The notes under the pieces: model-generated
What the model was told of the DNA's origin: nothing
The model's database searches: none
What the model saw: only the letters and a program-made list of their open reading frames with translations
Shown: piece after piece, positions 8,460 through 18,664 of the stretch
Numbering within the stretch: position 1 is the first letter of the stretch
Layout: the number at the start of each line of letters is the position of its first letter
Program-made: the position numbers and the translations under genes
Assembly (NCBI GenBank): GCA_943788815.1
Contig: CALSRS010000001.1
Span: forward strand, 1,425,501-1,489,500
Direction of reading: 5' to 3'
Origin: an uncultured Gammaproteobacteria bacterium
Lineage (GTDB): Bacteria; Pseudomonadota; Gammaproteobacteria; Eutrophobiales; Eutrophobiaceae
Length of the DNA: 64,000 nt

Positions 8460-9554
8460 ATGAATAAAAAAATCATCATCTCGTTATCCGTATTTGGAGC
8501 ATTACTGGCTGTCATCATAGTGGCAGGATTGATGGTCAATAAACCCACTCAACAGGGTGCTAACACCGCTGGTGGTTCTGACGCAGTCGTCGATCCCAAT
8601 GCCGCGGCAGCATTTTATGATGGTAAGGTGATTAAATGGGTTATTCCATATAGCCCTGGTGGTGGATATGATGAATATGTCCGTTTGATTGCACCATTTA
8701 TGGAAAAATATACAGGTGCCCGGATAGATGTATTAAACCTGCCTGGTGCAGGGGGGATGCGTGGAGTAAACGAACTGTATGCATCACCAAATAATGGGCT
8801 GACTGTTGGAATCATCAACGGCAGTGCGTTGATTACCAGTCAGCTCGCCGGTATTAAAGGGGCTGATTATGAGCTCGATAAATTTGAATACATTGGTCGT
8901 ATTATTGCGGATCCCCGCGTCCTGGTTCTTTCAAGTAAAAGTAATATTAAAGCATTTGATGATATTTTAAATTCTGAGGAACTGATAAAGATTGGTGCCA
9001 CGGGTCTGGGTGGCAGTACCTACGTTGACGCAGTAGTTGCCAAGGAGGCCTTCAACATGAATGTAGAAATTATCCATGGGTTTGATAGTTCCCCAGTTAT
9101 CAGGCAATCCATGCTACGTGGAAATATTATTGGCACATGGGGTTCATGGGGTAGTGCTGAAGATGGCGTAGAATCGGGTATGGAGTTTATACTTATTCAG
9201 AGTGGCAAAGAACGCCTGGCAGACCTTGCAGATGTACCCACCGTTTTTGAATACATAGATAAAACAGATGACCCGGAACGCACCAGGGCCATTCTTACAG
9301 CCTGGGATGCGTTGATTCAGGTGGGTCGCTCTGTTGCGGCACCTCCAGGTACAGCTGCAGACAAGATTGCATTTTTAAGGGAAGCATTTAACAAGTCCCT
9401 GCATGATCCAGAACTTTTACAAAAGGCGGAACAGGCTGGCAGACCATTTGATTACGCCACTGGTGAAGACATGACAAATATAACAATGAGTGCTACCAAG
9501 ATGCCCGAAGAAATAGAACAATTGTTTATACTGGCAATTCGCGGTCAACTTTAG
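8460..9554 (+). CDS. tctC: TTT system substrate-binding protein (TctC/Bug family)
   Basis: 364-residue periplasmic receptor of a tripartite tricarboxylate transporter. An N-terminal hydrophobic segment (residues 4-27) has no obvious cleavage site or lipobox, so it may be membrane-anchored. Family features are visible: WVIPYSPGGGYDEYVR in the first strand-turn, INVLN/LPGAGG-type loop (LNLPGAGGMRGVNELY), and later RADLADVPTVFEY and AAPPGTAADKI. The ribosome site GGGGAAGG precedes the ATG. It lies upstream of tctA and tctB in the usual CAB order. Such proteins bind carboxylates; the ligand cannot be predicted. Its counterpart in cassette B (22784-23878) is a lipoprotein. Confidence 0.9.
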   Translation: MNKKIIISLSVFGALLAVIIVAGLMVNKPTQQGANTAGGSDAVVDPNAAAAFYDGKVIKWVIPYSPGGGYDEYVRLIAPFMEKYTGARIDVLNLPGAGGMRGVNELYASPNNGLTVGIINGSALITSQLAGIKGADYELDKFEYIGRIIADPRVLVLSSKSNIKAFDDILNSEELIKIGATGLGGSTYVDAVVAKEAFNMNVEIIHGFDSSPVIRQSMLRGNIIGTWGSWGSAEDGVESGMEFILIQSGKERLADLADVPTVFEYIDKTDDPERTRAILTAWDALIQVGRSVAAPPGTAADKIAFLREAFNKSLHDPELLQKAEQAGRPFDYATGEDMTNITMSATKMPEEIEQLFILAIRGQL

Positions 9555-9616
9555 TCCTGGCCTGCATTTGAAATCACGAATTCTTCTATAAAATATAACT
9601 AGGGAAGTCATTAATT

Positions 9617-11131
9617 ATGGGTATTCTCGAAGGACTGGGGATTGGTTTTTTTGCATCAATTAGTCCCTCCGTACTGCCATATTTATTTGTTGGGTCATTA
9701 TTTGGTCTCGTAGTCGGGATAATTCCTGGACTCAGTGGCCATTTCGCAATTGCCATGGCGATACCATTTTTATATACCATGGAACCAGCCACGGGAATTG
9801 CCTTCTTACTGGCAGCCCATGCAGCAGTCGCGCAGGGAGGAGGGTTGACTTCTATACTCTTCAGCACGCCTGGAACCGGTCAGAATGCTGCAACACTGCT
9901 TGATGGCCCTCCCATGAGAAATAACGGCCAGGCAGGGGTTGCCGTTGGGGCTGCAATGATGGCCTGCCTGATGGGTGCAACTTTTGGGTCCGTTACCCTT
10001 GCAGCATTGTTGCCTGCATTACAACAGGTTGTTTTATTGTTTGGTCCTCCTGAAATCTTTGTCCTGGTGATCCTGGCTTTAACATTTGTTGCTGCACTGG
10101 AAGAAGGTGATCTGGTTAAGAGCATCATGTCTGCCCTCGCTGGCCTGTTATTTGCAATGGTAGGTCTGGACAATGTCACGAATCAGGAACGATTTACCTT
10201 CGGCTTACTTGAACTTCGAGACGGCCTGGAACTGGTTCCCGTTATTCTAGGGCTATTTGCTGTAGCCGAAATGTTTGACCTCTGGGTAAAAGGCGGTTCC
10301 CTGGTTGGTGAAGCAAAAAACAGCAGCCTGTCTGCCAAAGAAACCCAGAAACAAATTTTTCAGGGTATATTTGAAACTTTAAAACGCTGGTGGCTGGTCA
10401 TGCGTTGCAGCGCGATTGGAACGGCAATGGGATTGATACCTGGTCTTGGTAGCGCACCAGCAGCATTCGTTGCCTATGGTCATGCCAGACAATCTTCCAA
10501 GACCAAAGAAACCTTTGGTAAGGGAAATATTGAGGGAGTCATAGGCCCGGAATCAGCTAATAATGCGGTGGAAGGTGGAGCCCTGGCATCAACAGTAGCA
10601 TTTGGAATACCTGGCAGTTCATCCATGGCCATCCTGCTGGCTGGGCTTTTCATACTGGGTGTAGAGACCGGTCCAAAGATGCTCACTGAACATGTGGACT
10701 ATGTGTTTATCATGATTTTTACGATAATTTTTGGCAACCTGATCGGGACCGTATTAGGCATGTTTCTGGTGAACCCATTAACACGTGCCTCTGGATTGAG
10801 GTCCAGCCTGCTGGTACCGGTATTAATCTGCATCATATTTACCGGGGCTTATGCTGTAAATCACTCCTGGTTTGATATCGGTATTGCGGCGATTTTCGGA
10901 ATACTTGGTTATCTTATGAAAGAATTGAAATACTCACGAGCTGCTATGTTAATAGGATTTGTGCTCGGATTCGCCATTGAGAAAAACCTCTATCTTGCCG
11001 TGCAACTTTCAGGACCATACTTTATTCTCGACCCAGTGCCTCTAACATTGGCAATAATCACCTTTGGATTCCTGGCTTATAACATCTGGGGCATAATCCG
11101 TGACAAAAAACAAAACAAGCAAAAAGAGTAA
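9617..11131 (+). CDS. tctA: TTT system large permease TctA
   Basis: 504-residue inner-membrane permease with about 12 hydrophobic segments, the usual size for TctA. Family motifs: GIIPGLSGHFAIAMAIPFLY near residues 37-57, TSILFSTPGTGQNAATLLDG near 93-112, and GLIPGLGSAPAAF with GVIGPESANNAVEGGALAS and FGIPGSSSMAILL in the second half, reflecting the internal duplication. It lies 62 bases after tctC and 20 before tctB. It moves the carboxylate delivered by TctC using the ion gradient. Paralogue at 27113-28633. Confidence 0.95.
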   Translation: MGILEGLGIGFFASISPSVLPYLFVGSLFGLVVGIIPGLSGHFAIAMAIPFLYTMEPATGIAFLLAAHAAVAQGGGLTSILFSTPGTGQNAATLLDGPPMRNNGQAGVAVGAAMMACLMGATFGSVTLAALLPALQQVVLLFGPPEIFVLVILALTFVAALEEGDLVKSIMSALAGLLFAMVGLDNVTNQERFTFGLLELRDGLELVPVILGLFAVAEMFDLWVKGGSLVGEAKNSSLSAKETQKQIFQGIFETLKRWWLVMRCSAIGTAMGLIPGLGSAPAAFVAYGHARQSSKTKETFGKGNIEGVIGPESANNAVEGGALASTVAFGIPGSSSMAILLAGLFILGVETGPKMLTEHVDYVFIMIFTIIFGNLIGTVLGMFLVNPLTRASGLRSSLLVPVLICIIFTGAYAVNHSWFDIGIAAIFGILGYLMKELKYSRAAMLIGFVLGFAIEKNLYLAVQLSGPYFILDPVPLTLAIITFGFLAYNIWGIIRDKKQNKQKE

Positions 11132-11151
11132 TCCTCTGGATCCGAAAATCT

Positions 11152-11640
11152 ATGTCTAATAATAAGAAAACTCTCGAAATCTGTTTCACAATTTTTATCA
11201 CACTTATGGTGGTAGCTGCTTTTATTACGGCACTGACATACGACTTCGTATCTGCCAGAGCACCTCTAGTTATCCTGGTGCCGCTATTGATACTCACCGG
11301 TTTCCAGCTTAAAAAAGGATTGAAGGAAGCCCATGGTGTAGATGTAATGGGTGACCTTAAAAAGACTTTAAGTTTTCAGAATAAGGAATTCAACGGAATT
11401 GCCAGCTTTTTTGGCTGGATGATATTTTTACTAATACTGATTTTTGTGACAGGACATTACGTTGGTATGGCAGTATTCATATTTTTCCTGATGAATCTGG
11501 TTGCAGAGGAAAAACTCTCGCTCTCTCTTATTGTTTGCGTTGTCGTGACTCTGGTTATCTATATGCTGTTTGAGCACCTGTTTAATATTGAGCTTTACAG
11601 GGGGTTGATATACAGGATCTGGATGGGTTACGGTTTCTAA
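11152..11640 (+). CDS. tctB: TTT system small membrane subunit TctB
   Basis: 162 residues with four hydrophobic stretches (about 11-27, 34-48, 80-105 and 118-140), the expected topology for TctB, the poorly conserved small subunit of TTT transporters. The identification rests on size, topology and position directly after tctA. No terminator was seen after it, although the next gene is on the opposite strand. Confidence 0.85.
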   Translation: MSNNKKTLEICFTIFITLMVVAAFITALTYDFVSARAPLVILVPLLILTGFQLKKGLKEAHGVDVMGDLKKTLSFQNKEFNGIASFFGWMIFLLILIFVTGHYVGMAVFIFFLMNLVAEEKLSLSLIVCVVVTLVIYMLFEHLFNIELYRGLIYRIWMGYGF

Positions 11641-11742
11641 CTTTTTAGTTTAACCAGTTCATATATCTCATTCGTTATTCTGGTCAAGGCATTCGTAGGA
11701 TATCTTTAGTAATTAAGTTAACTTTCACCTTTATTACTATTC

Positions 11743-12690
11743 TTAGTTCAAATTTTCTGGAAAAGTTTTAACACCACTATTTTGGGTGATTTCCATCAGT
11801 TTTGTAGGCAGGCGTTCGTGCCTTATTTCCTTTTTTAGTTCATCAAATACTTCGTTCAATGTAGGAACATGGGCAGGAATTTTCTTATACACTGTTAATA
11901 AATGATATCCGAAATCTGACTTAACCGGTCCTTCAAGCTCATTTAAGCTTGCGGCAAATGCGGCACGTTCAAAGTCTGAGCGTGCTATTTGCCCTTCTCT
12001 TGAAAAGCAACCCATGTCTCCGCCCTTTTGTGCAGTTTTACTGTCAGTGCTATGTTGCTTTGCAAGCTCAATAAAATCACCACCTTTTTCCAGGTCCGCC
12101 ATTAATTGATTTGCTGTAGTCTCTTCATCAACCACAATTTGTCTAAGACAAATCTGCTCCGGTTTTTTAATCTCATCCTGGATATCATGATGTAATACGA
12201 CTACATCACCGGGGCGAACAACTATTTCCTCCAGCAATTGTTCCGAAAGGCTTGCCACCATTTGTTTGTCTCTTATTAATGCCAACAAGCGCACATCATC
12301 TAGTGGCTCAGTAATACTGGTATCGGATAATATTTCCTCGCGTATTTCAGCAGCCTGAGCCAATACAGCAGAGTCTGTAACCGCAATTCCCCGCTTAGTG
12401 GCTTCCTGGACCATAGCAAGTTCATTAGCACGTTGTCCTAAATACTGATTGCGTAAACGCTCTATAACGCTTTCGTCTTGATTCCCAAGTGGAATACCTT
12501 GCTGTGCCGCCAACATACGGACTGATACCTTAAATGTGGCTTCAAATTCTGATAGACCAATTTTTGTGTCAGACAGTTCAATCACGACCGGGTCTGATGA
12601 TTGTGCGTATGCATTTGCCTGCATTAATATTAATAATGATAAAGGCAGGCATTTTATTGTGCGAAAAAACATTGAATTGCTTTTGAACAT
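11743..12690 (-). CDS. Exported parvulin-type peptidyl-prolyl isomerase
   Basis: 315-residue periplasmic isomerase that assists folding of exported proteins. Signal peptide about 1-29 (ends ANAYAQ). A helical SurA/PpiD-like N-domain is followed by a parvulin domain at about 177-270 with CLRQIVVDEE, GGDFIELAKQHS, KGGDMGCFSREGQ and SDFGYHLLTV. An alternative start is the Met at residue 7. It sits 41 bases downstream of the split amidohydrolase pair, on the same strand. Cotranscription would make it a dedicated folding helper for those exported proteins (inference). Confidence 0.88.
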   Translation of the reverse strand: MFKSNSMFFRTIKCLPLSLLILMQANAYAQSSDPVVIELSDTKIGLSEFEATFKVSVRMLAAQQGIPLGNQDESVIERLRNQYLGQRANELAMVQEATKRGIAVTDSAVLAQAAEIREEILSDTSITEPLDDVRLLALIRDKQMVASLSEQLLEEIVVRPGDVVVLHHDIQDEIKKPEQICLRQIVVDEETTANQLMADLEKGGDFIELAKQHSTDSKTAQKGGDMGCFSREGQIARSDFERAAFAASLNELEGPVKSDFGYHLLTVYKKIPAHVPTLNEVFDELKKEIRHERLPTKLMEITQNSGVKTFPENLN

Positions 12691-12731
12691 AATGAAATCC
12701 TTACTAGATTTTAAATATTTAAACTAATTTT

Positions 12732-14141
12732 CTAACGCTCCACCGGCGTAAAATCAGGATCCTTATATCTGGTCTCACCGGCAAGAACAGTCATCAATAC
12801 TTTATTGTCTCTGACTTGTGTATCTGGTCCGGATAAATAATCCTTATCTATCACTGCAAAGTCTGCAAACTTGCCCACTTTCAGAGATCCAATCTTATCT
12901 TCTGCATAATGAAATTCAGCCGAACGAATCGTAAATAACTTCATAGCAACGACTCGGTCCACGCCCTCTTCTGGAGAAAATACTTCACCTTCTCCAAAGA
13001 TTGCAGGTGCTGTTCGTTCTGTTTCCAGTCCTTTTTCAATTTCACGATTTACATATACATCCATTAAGTCAAAATAGGTTTCAGGTGTAGGGTGACCAAT
13101 CTCACCTTCTCCTACTACATTGACACCAGCATCAAGCAATGTCTTTATTGGACCCAAAAATTTCCAACCAGGTTCACCATAATTTTGACGAATATTATCA
13201 GGCTCGATAGCCAATGCGCGACGTAAGTTAATCGGAACATAAATATTATATTTCTTCCAGCCTTCTACCACGTCTGGTACAGCACCTGTCATAGTGCCAT
13301 GCGCAAACCCATGCCTTGAGTTTCTTACATAATCCAGCGTTAATACACCCGGATTCTTCTGCATAACAAGTTCCAGTTGTTGGGTAAAAATCCTAAACGC
13401 ATGACTACCTGCACCGTGGACGCCGACAAATCGCCAACCAGCTTGAAGTCCTCTTATTAATGCATGTACCACTGGTGAATCAAAATCTGGACAGATCTCT
13501 ATCACCTCTTTGACTTCCGTAGCATCTACACCTGGCTTTGCCATTAGATCATCCCCCAGACAGGCACGGTTCGGGGCGTCCCATTCTCCTTCACTGCTAA
13601 TCCCGCGTAACCAAAGCCAAGGGTTGGCGTTGATCCCCTGCCATTGCACACCAATATTGCCATACAGTCCTGCTGCTGCAGCAGCATTCATAGGTTGCGT
13701 TGCGGTCTCTGCACTCCAGGCGAATCGCACTGGCAGACGATTGTTTTCCCTGAGGATATGCTGAAAACCAGTGACCTGATCGGCGGTCTCAAGACGAGAG
13801 CCAAATGTGGTCATACCAGAAGTAGAATAATATTCATCTGCCAGGATGTTAAACCCATCGGCAAACTGCGGTGGCGATGGCTGCTCTCGCAATAGATTAT
13901 TTATGTGTGATCGTAAAGCCGCCTGAATGATGACGGCTCTTGAACCGGGACTTTCCATTCCTCTGGCCTGACTGTCTACAGAATCTTCAAAGTCTGGCCA
14001 CATATCCAGTATCTTCTCCGTTGCCATATCATTAAACATAATTACCCGATGACTGGCCTGCACAGAAACTGCTAGACACAGCAGAATCATCAATACGCCA
14101 ATCTTGCTCATTATTTCATTCTTCATCATCATTTCCCTCAC
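12732..14141 (-). CDS. C-terminal half of split exported amidohydrolase, copy 1
   Basis: 469 residues covering the second half of a YtcJ/amidohydrolase-type barrel, with its own signal peptide ending SVQAS. The GTG start overlaps the stop of the upstream N-half by four bases (GTGA); the ATG at 14126 behind GAGGGAA is an equally good start. Metal-site candidates are AVHGAGSHAFR-type FVGVHGAGSHAF, the histidines in SRHGFAHGTM, and VVGEGEIGHP. The end GKFADFAVIDKDYLSGP is the usual C-terminal composite-sandwich return. The HxH motif is absent here and lies in the partner gene. The paralogue at 17255-18664 has identical organisation. Substrate unknown. Confidence 0.82.
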   Translation of the reverse strand: MREMMMKNEIMSKIGVLMILLCLAVSVQASHRVIMFNDMATEKILDMWPDFEDSVDSQARGMESPGSRAVIIQAALRSHINNLLREQPSPPQFADGFNILADEYYSTSGMTTFGSRLETADQVTGFQHILRENNRLPVRFAWSAETATQPMNAAAAAGLYGNIGVQWQGINANPWLWLRGISSEGEWDAPNRACLGDDLMAKPGVDATEVKEVIEICPDFDSPVVHALIRGLQAGWRFVGVHGAGSHAFRIFTQQLELVMQKNPGVLTLDYVRNSRHGFAHGTMTGAVPDVVEGWKKYNIYVPINLRRALAIEPDNIRQNYGEPGWKFLGPIKTLLDAGVNVVGEGEIGHPTPETYFDLMDVYVNREIEKGLETERTAPAIFGEGEVFSPEEGVDRVVAMKLFTIRSAEFHYAEDKIGSLKVGKFADFAVIDKDYLSGPDTQVRDNKVLMTVLAGETRYKDPDFTPVER

Positions 14142-14902
14142 TGCAGTTCCACAACACGTTCGAAGACTTCTTCCCCGTTATCACCCACCGTAATGTGATA
14201 CCAAACATTTGCCTCCGGCGCTGACAATATCGATGAGGCACTCGACAACACAAACGGATAGTCCGGCACAATCTCAGAGATATCTGAGCGACTGATACTC
14301 ACATCCGATAAGCGCGGTGCACTCATCAACGTCGATACGTCTGCGGGTGAACCGAATCCCAACTCCGGGTTGTGTAATAAAGATATATTGATCCATTCTT
14401 CAGATTCAGGCTGAACAGTTGATAGTAGTAACTCCATCGCCCGTGCCACTTTAGCCATGGTCTCGTCCGGATTCCCCGCCACATCCATACTCAATGCATA
14501 GCCTTCAGGTGTACTGCGCAGATTGTATTTCTCGCGGGCTATCTCCAGGGCCGCTCCCATGGGATGTACATGACTCTCCACAATACCGGGGATCACCATC
14601 TTCCCCTGTAGGTCAATGACCTTGGTGTTGGGACCTGCCATCTTTAAGATGTCTGCTTCGCTACCCAGGCCGATAATCATTTCGTCACGTACCGCCATGG
14701 CCTGGACTATCGTCCCGGGATTGGAATTCATCTCATGATCATCCAGGGTCATTATCGTGGTATTCACATACACCGCGTCAGCATATTAAATGATCGCCGA
14801 GGGTAAGGTGGAGATATCCTGAGCAATCAGTCGTACCGGTGTCATTAACAGGAAACATAGGCCCAAGAGAAAAGTCAGTGAGTTAAGAGTTGATCGTTGC
14901 AT
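14138..14902 (-). pseudogene. N-terminal half of split amidohydrolase, copy 1, with in-frame stop
   Basis: By comparison with 18661-19425, the gene should start at ATG 14902 (MQRST, then a signal peptide ending RLIAQ). An in-frame TAA at 14786-14788 is codon 39, where the paralogue has CGC (Arg). The remaining open frame, 14138-14773 from a GTG, encodes 211 residues with the N-terminal sandwich and the metal-binding ESHVHPMG, but no signal peptide. If the stop is real, the fragment would stay in the cytoplasm while its C-half partner is exported. It could be a recent pseudogene, a read-through stop or a sequence error. Everything downstream of the stop is intact. Confidence 0.7.
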
Positions 14903-14905
14903 TCA

Positions 14906-15212
14906 TCTTTCTCCAATGGATAAATAAAAAAACTATAAATTTTTTTATCCGATAGTGTTATCCCGAGTGCGGGAGATATAATTTCATAATTATCGAATTA
15001 TTGATTCTAATTATGATATATAAGTGTGTGACCTGTAACAGGGGATGTCAACAAGCTAAAAAATTAAAAACTCCTTAATAATCTGCATATTAGCTGAGTC
15101 ATTGTGAAAATAATGTGCAGTCAAAAAACTGTGAAATTTACACTACTATTGACATGGTTTTACACATTCAGGAGACTCAAATACAAATAGTTATATTAAA
15201 GAGGTCGAGATT
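14906..15212. promoter_or_regulatory. Divergent promoter region, split amidohydrolase 1 / alpha-beta hydrolase
   Basis: AT-rich 307-base gap between divergent genes, with no coding signal. A consensus-like TTGACA lies at 15149-15154, without a convincing -10 box at the right distance. The near-palindrome GTGAAATTTACAC at 15131-15143 could be an operator. Both are weak, by-eye assignments. Confidence 0.35.
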
Positions 15213-17096
15213 ATGAAGAATACAGCTCATGGATTATTCAGTGTTCTTATATTACTAATGGCCTATCCATCGTCCGCACAATCAAACTGCCCACTACTTG
15301 ACCAGTACATGGCACCATTTAATCTTCCTGTAGATAGCTGGTCAGTAAATATTGCAGGTCCTGCTCCAGGTGATGTTGAGCAACGATTAGTCGGGCCTGA
15401 AGAATGTCAGATCGTTTCTGAGAAAAAAATCTCCAATGCTTACGGCACTCCCTATCGGCAGGTGACGATAGCAATTAGCGGAAGTGTTTTTGGATACGCG
15501 CCAGTTAATTCTTTGGTACTTCCCCCCCTGGGTACTGGTGCGCAAGGAGAAGGTCAGGAGCATTTTTTTTCCGATCATGCGCTAATCTGGCAGGCCAGGG
15601 GCATCATGGGGCCATTCATCCCCGGAGTTGCAAGTTATCAATATACCCCTTCAACACCTGCCAGCGTCGAGATATTAATACCTGAAAACACGGATGATTG
15701 GAATGGCAGTATGTGGGTACTGGTCCACGGTGGCGGTCGTTACCCACCACTGCGTATGCATCCCAGGAAACCCAGGCAATTTAACCGCTATGATGAAACT
15801 AGTGAATCTGCAGGGGCACTGATTGATCAAGGTTATGCTGTTATCTGGACGAGAAGAGATGCGGCCACCTCAGTAGGAACTTCCATCGATATACCCACTA
15901 CGGCAATACTGGATAACGATATGGAGGTTGGAGGACCTGGAAAACCCGGTATGGCATTAAATGAAAACCTGGGGCTCATGCGAGACTATACCGTGATCAG
16001 TCGAAATTATGTCGAGATGCAATTGGGAAGACGACCAGAAGCAATTTTTTTTCGAGGTCATTCAGCCGGCGGTGCTATGGGGCGAAGCTTTCAGATAGTC
16101 AAAGGAATGAATACAGACCACGAGGGAAATAAATTATTTGATGGTTTTTATCTAGACGACAGCGCTGGAGGACGGGGATCCACGGCCTATTTCTGGGAAG
16201 CTGAAGTGATTGATGAGATTGGTTCATTCCGTTTAAATCCAACCGATACCGATACCTTAAACATAGATGATGATCAGACCCGGTTTATGTCACCAGTCAT
16301 TGAGGTTATCCATGAATTATATTCCGGTGGCAGAACGGCAACCGTTCCCCGTGTATTTGAGCGCGTGCCTGCAACCTATACTCATTACAAACGTGAGAAT
16401 GCCAGGATAAATATTGAAAAAGGTCTTGGGGACATGTGGAAATCATATGAAATAGCAGGTGTCAGTCATTCTGATGCCTCAGCTGAGGCCTTTGATTATC
16501 CCGAACTGGCAAAAGAGATGGTTGATATTGGTGGTGTTGCAAATGCATTAAGCCAGGCCCTGGCTGACTGGGTACTCAAAGGCAGAAAACCACCAGAGAC
16601 CCGAGTAGCCGCAGCAGACGTATGGGAAATTGATCCCAAAACTGGTCCGGCAATACATCTGCCGTATACCGCATGTCCAAGGGGTGTCTTCAGGACTTAT
16701 ATGAACCGGCCAGATGGCACGTCAGTGGGCTCTTCTCCTGCGTTATTTGTTCCTTATTTAACGGTTGTCCGTCCCCAGATTAATGAAGATCAGCCCAGAC
16801 CGCCTGGATTCCAGGAAGAGTGGCTGGAACCATTAAACCGGAAGGGGTACCTGGTAGACATGACGGGCAGCGGTCACCGCATGACTCGACCAACGATCCA
16901 GCAAATCTGGCATGTGCGCTACAAGGAAGGCAAAAAGACGGGGATATTAGCTCCCTATGAGATACTTACAAGAGATCGGTACATACAATGTGTCACCGAT
17001 GTGGTGAACGATCTCTATACAGATGAATTGCTGACACCTGAAGCCCGGGACTGGTATATAGAACAGGCACATAGAGATGATATTGGGGTGAAATAA
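15213..17096 (+). CDS. Secreted alpha/beta hydrolase (esterase/tannase-like)
   Basis: 627-residue exported serine hydrolase. Signal peptide 1-22 (ends YPSSAQ). Oxyanion-type HGGG at 172-175 and nucleophile elbow GHSAGG at 282-287 (Ser284). Likely acid/His residues lie later, around GVSHSDASAE and GSGHRM. The C-terminal third resembles the alpha/beta hydrolase domain proteins often found with catabolic operons. It is flanked by two split-amidohydrolase pairs, the left one divergent and the right one convergent, so it may act in the same pathway on an ester or amide. Substrate unknown. No close paralogue in the window; the hydrolases at 53348 and 62922 are a different family. Confidence 0.8.
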   Translation: MKNTAHGLFSVLILLMAYPSSAQSNCPLLDQYMAPFNLPVDSWSVNIAGPAPGDVEQRLVGPEECQIVSEKKISNAYGTPYRQVTIAISGSVFGYAPVNSLVLPPLGTGAQGEGQEHFFSDHALIWQARGIMGPFIPGVASYQYTPSTPASVEILIPENTDDWNGSMWVLVHGGGRYPPLRMHPRKPRQFNRYDETSESAGALIDQGYAVIWTRRDAATSVGTSIDIPTTAILDNDMEVGGPGKPGMALNENLGLMRDYTVISRNYVEMQLGRRPEAIFFRGHSAGGAMGRSFQIVKGMNTDHEGNKLFDGFYLDDSAGGRGSTAYFWEAEVIDEIGSFRLNPTDTDTLNIDDDQTRFMSPVIEVIHELYSGGRTATVPRVFERVPATYTHYKRENARINIEKGLGDMWKSYEIAGVSHSDASAEAFDYPELAKEMVDIGGVANALSQALADWVLKGRKPPETRVAAADVWEIDPKTGPAIHLPYTACPRGVFRTYMNRPDGTSVGSSPALFVPYLTVVRPQINEDQPRPPGFQEEWLEPLNRKGYLVDMTGSGHRMTRPTIQQIWHVRYKEGKKTGILAPYEILTRDRYIQCVTDVVNDLYTDELLTPEARDWYIEQAHRDDIGVK

Positions 17097-17254
17097 AAAT
17101 GAGGGTTGATGTGTCGGCACCCTGGAATCATGGCGTTATTGCGTAGATGTGAACATGTGAAATACTGAAGTTGTTTTTTATAAGATTAGAGTTTAAGTTC
17201 AACGGTTACTCCAGATAAATATCGACACTTCATCCCTCACTACTCATATCTACA

Positions 17255-18664
17255 TTATCTTTCTATTAGATTAAAATCCGGATCCCGATACCGCGTCTCC
17301 CCTGCCAATACCGTCATCAACACCTTGTTCTTTCTAACCTCGGTATCCGGACCAGATAAGAAATCCTTATCTATGACAGCAAAGTCCGCAAACTTGCCTA
17401 TTTCCAGGGTACCAATCTTGTTTTCCGCATAATGAAATTCAGCAGAACGGCTAGTGATGAGCTTTAATGCAACGACCCTGTCGATGCCTTCTTCAGGGAT
17501 ATAGATTTCTCCCTCACCAAAATTTTCGGGAATGGGTCTGCCTTCACTGGTGCCTTTACTGATCTCTCGATTGACATATACATCCACCTGCTTGAAATAG
17601 GTAGTAGGATCAGGATGGCCGATTTCCGCTTCCCCTACGACTTTTACCCCCATATCCAACAAGGTTTTCACAGGACCTAAAAATTCCCATCCTGGTTCAC
17701 CATAATTCTGGCGGATATTTTCCGGCTCGATAGCCAGAGCGCGACGTAAATTGATTGGAATATAAATATTATAATGCTTAATCTTTTCCATCACTTCAGG
17801 TATTGCACCAGTCAGGGTGCCATGGGCAAAACCATGCCTGGATTTACGCACGTAATCCAGGTTCAATACACTAGGATTTTTTTGCATTGCTTCCTCAAGT
17901 TTCTGGACAAAGATTCGAAATCCATGGCTACCAACACCATGAACTGCAACAAACCGCCAACCCGCGTTTAGCGCACGGATTAGTGATTGCACATTGGGAG
18001 ATGTAAAATCTGGACATATTTCCAATACCTCTTTGACTTGCACACGGTCAACGCCGGGCTTTGCCGGTAGATCGTCTCCCTGACAACCCCGGTTTGGTGC
18101 ATCCCATCCACCTTCACTGCTGACACCCCGTAACCATAACCAGGGATTGGAATTGATCCCCTGCCATTGGACACCAATGTTTGCATATAAGCCTGAAGCA
18201 GCGGCCGCTGGTATGGGTTGGGTATGGGTTTCTGCACTCCAGGTAAACCGTACTGGTAGGCGGTTTTCTTCACGAAGGATATGTTGAAATCCAGAGACAA
18301 CATCCGCGGTATCAAGACGTGAACCAAAAGTAGTCATACCGGAAGGAGAATAAAAGTCATCAGCCAAAGATTTAAATCCTTCAGCAAATTGTGCAGGAGA
18401 AGGTTGTTCCCGCAACAGATTATTGATATGTGACCTCAAACCGGTTTGGACAATTAATGATCTGGCACCGGGATCTTCCATTCCTCGAGATTCATTATTG
18501 ATAGATTCGGCAAAGTCCGGCCACATGTCGAGAATCTTCTCCGTAGCCATATCATTGAATAGCAATGCCCTGTGACTGGCCTGAACGGACATACCCAGGC
18601 ATAACAGAACCCAAAATAATCCAAGTTTATTCACCTTGCTAATCTTCATTGCCTTCCCCCTCAC
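17255..18664 (-). CDS. C-terminal half of split exported amidohydrolase, copy 2
   Basis: 469 residues, collinear with and very similar to copy 1 (12732-14141). The open frame begins with GTG overlapping the N-half stop (GTGA). The ATG at 18649, preceded by GAGGGGGAAGGC, gives the better start and a signal peptide MKISKVNKLGLFWVLLCLG...SVQA. Likely metal and catalytic residues are the histidines in AVHGVGSHGFR and SRHGFAHGTL and the acidic loop VVGEAEIGHPDP. The C-terminal GKFADFAVIDKDFLSGP matches metal-dependent hydrolase ends. It must pair with the N-half, because the ESHVHPMG metal motif is only there. Confidence 0.85.
   Translation of the reverse strand: MRGKAMKISKVNKLGLFWVLLCLGMSVQASHRALLFNDMATEKILDMWPDFAESINNESRGMEDPGARSLIVQTGLRSHINNLLREQPSPAQFAEGFKSLADDFYSPSGMTTFGSRLDTADVVSGFQHILREENRLPVRFTWSAETHTQPIPAAAASGLYANIGVQWQGINSNPWLWLRGVSSEGGWDAPNRGCQGDDLPAKPGVDRVQVKEVLEICPDFTSPNVQSLIRALNAGWRFVAVHGVGSHGFRIFVQKLEEAMQKNPSVLNLDYVRKSRHGFAHGTLTGAIPEVMEKIKHYNIYIPINLRRALAIEPENIRQNYGEPGWEFLGPVKTLLDMGVKVVGEAEIGHPDPTTYFKQVDVYVNREISKGTSEGRPIPENFGEGEIYIPEEGIDRVVALKLITSRSAEFHYAENKIGTLEIGKFADFAVIDKDFLSGPDTEVRKNKVLMTVLAGETRYRDPDFNLIER

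Noticed and set aside
14138-14141. Split amidohydrolase as a simple frameshift
   Set aside because: Both copies share the same overlap, and the second half has its own signal peptide in each.
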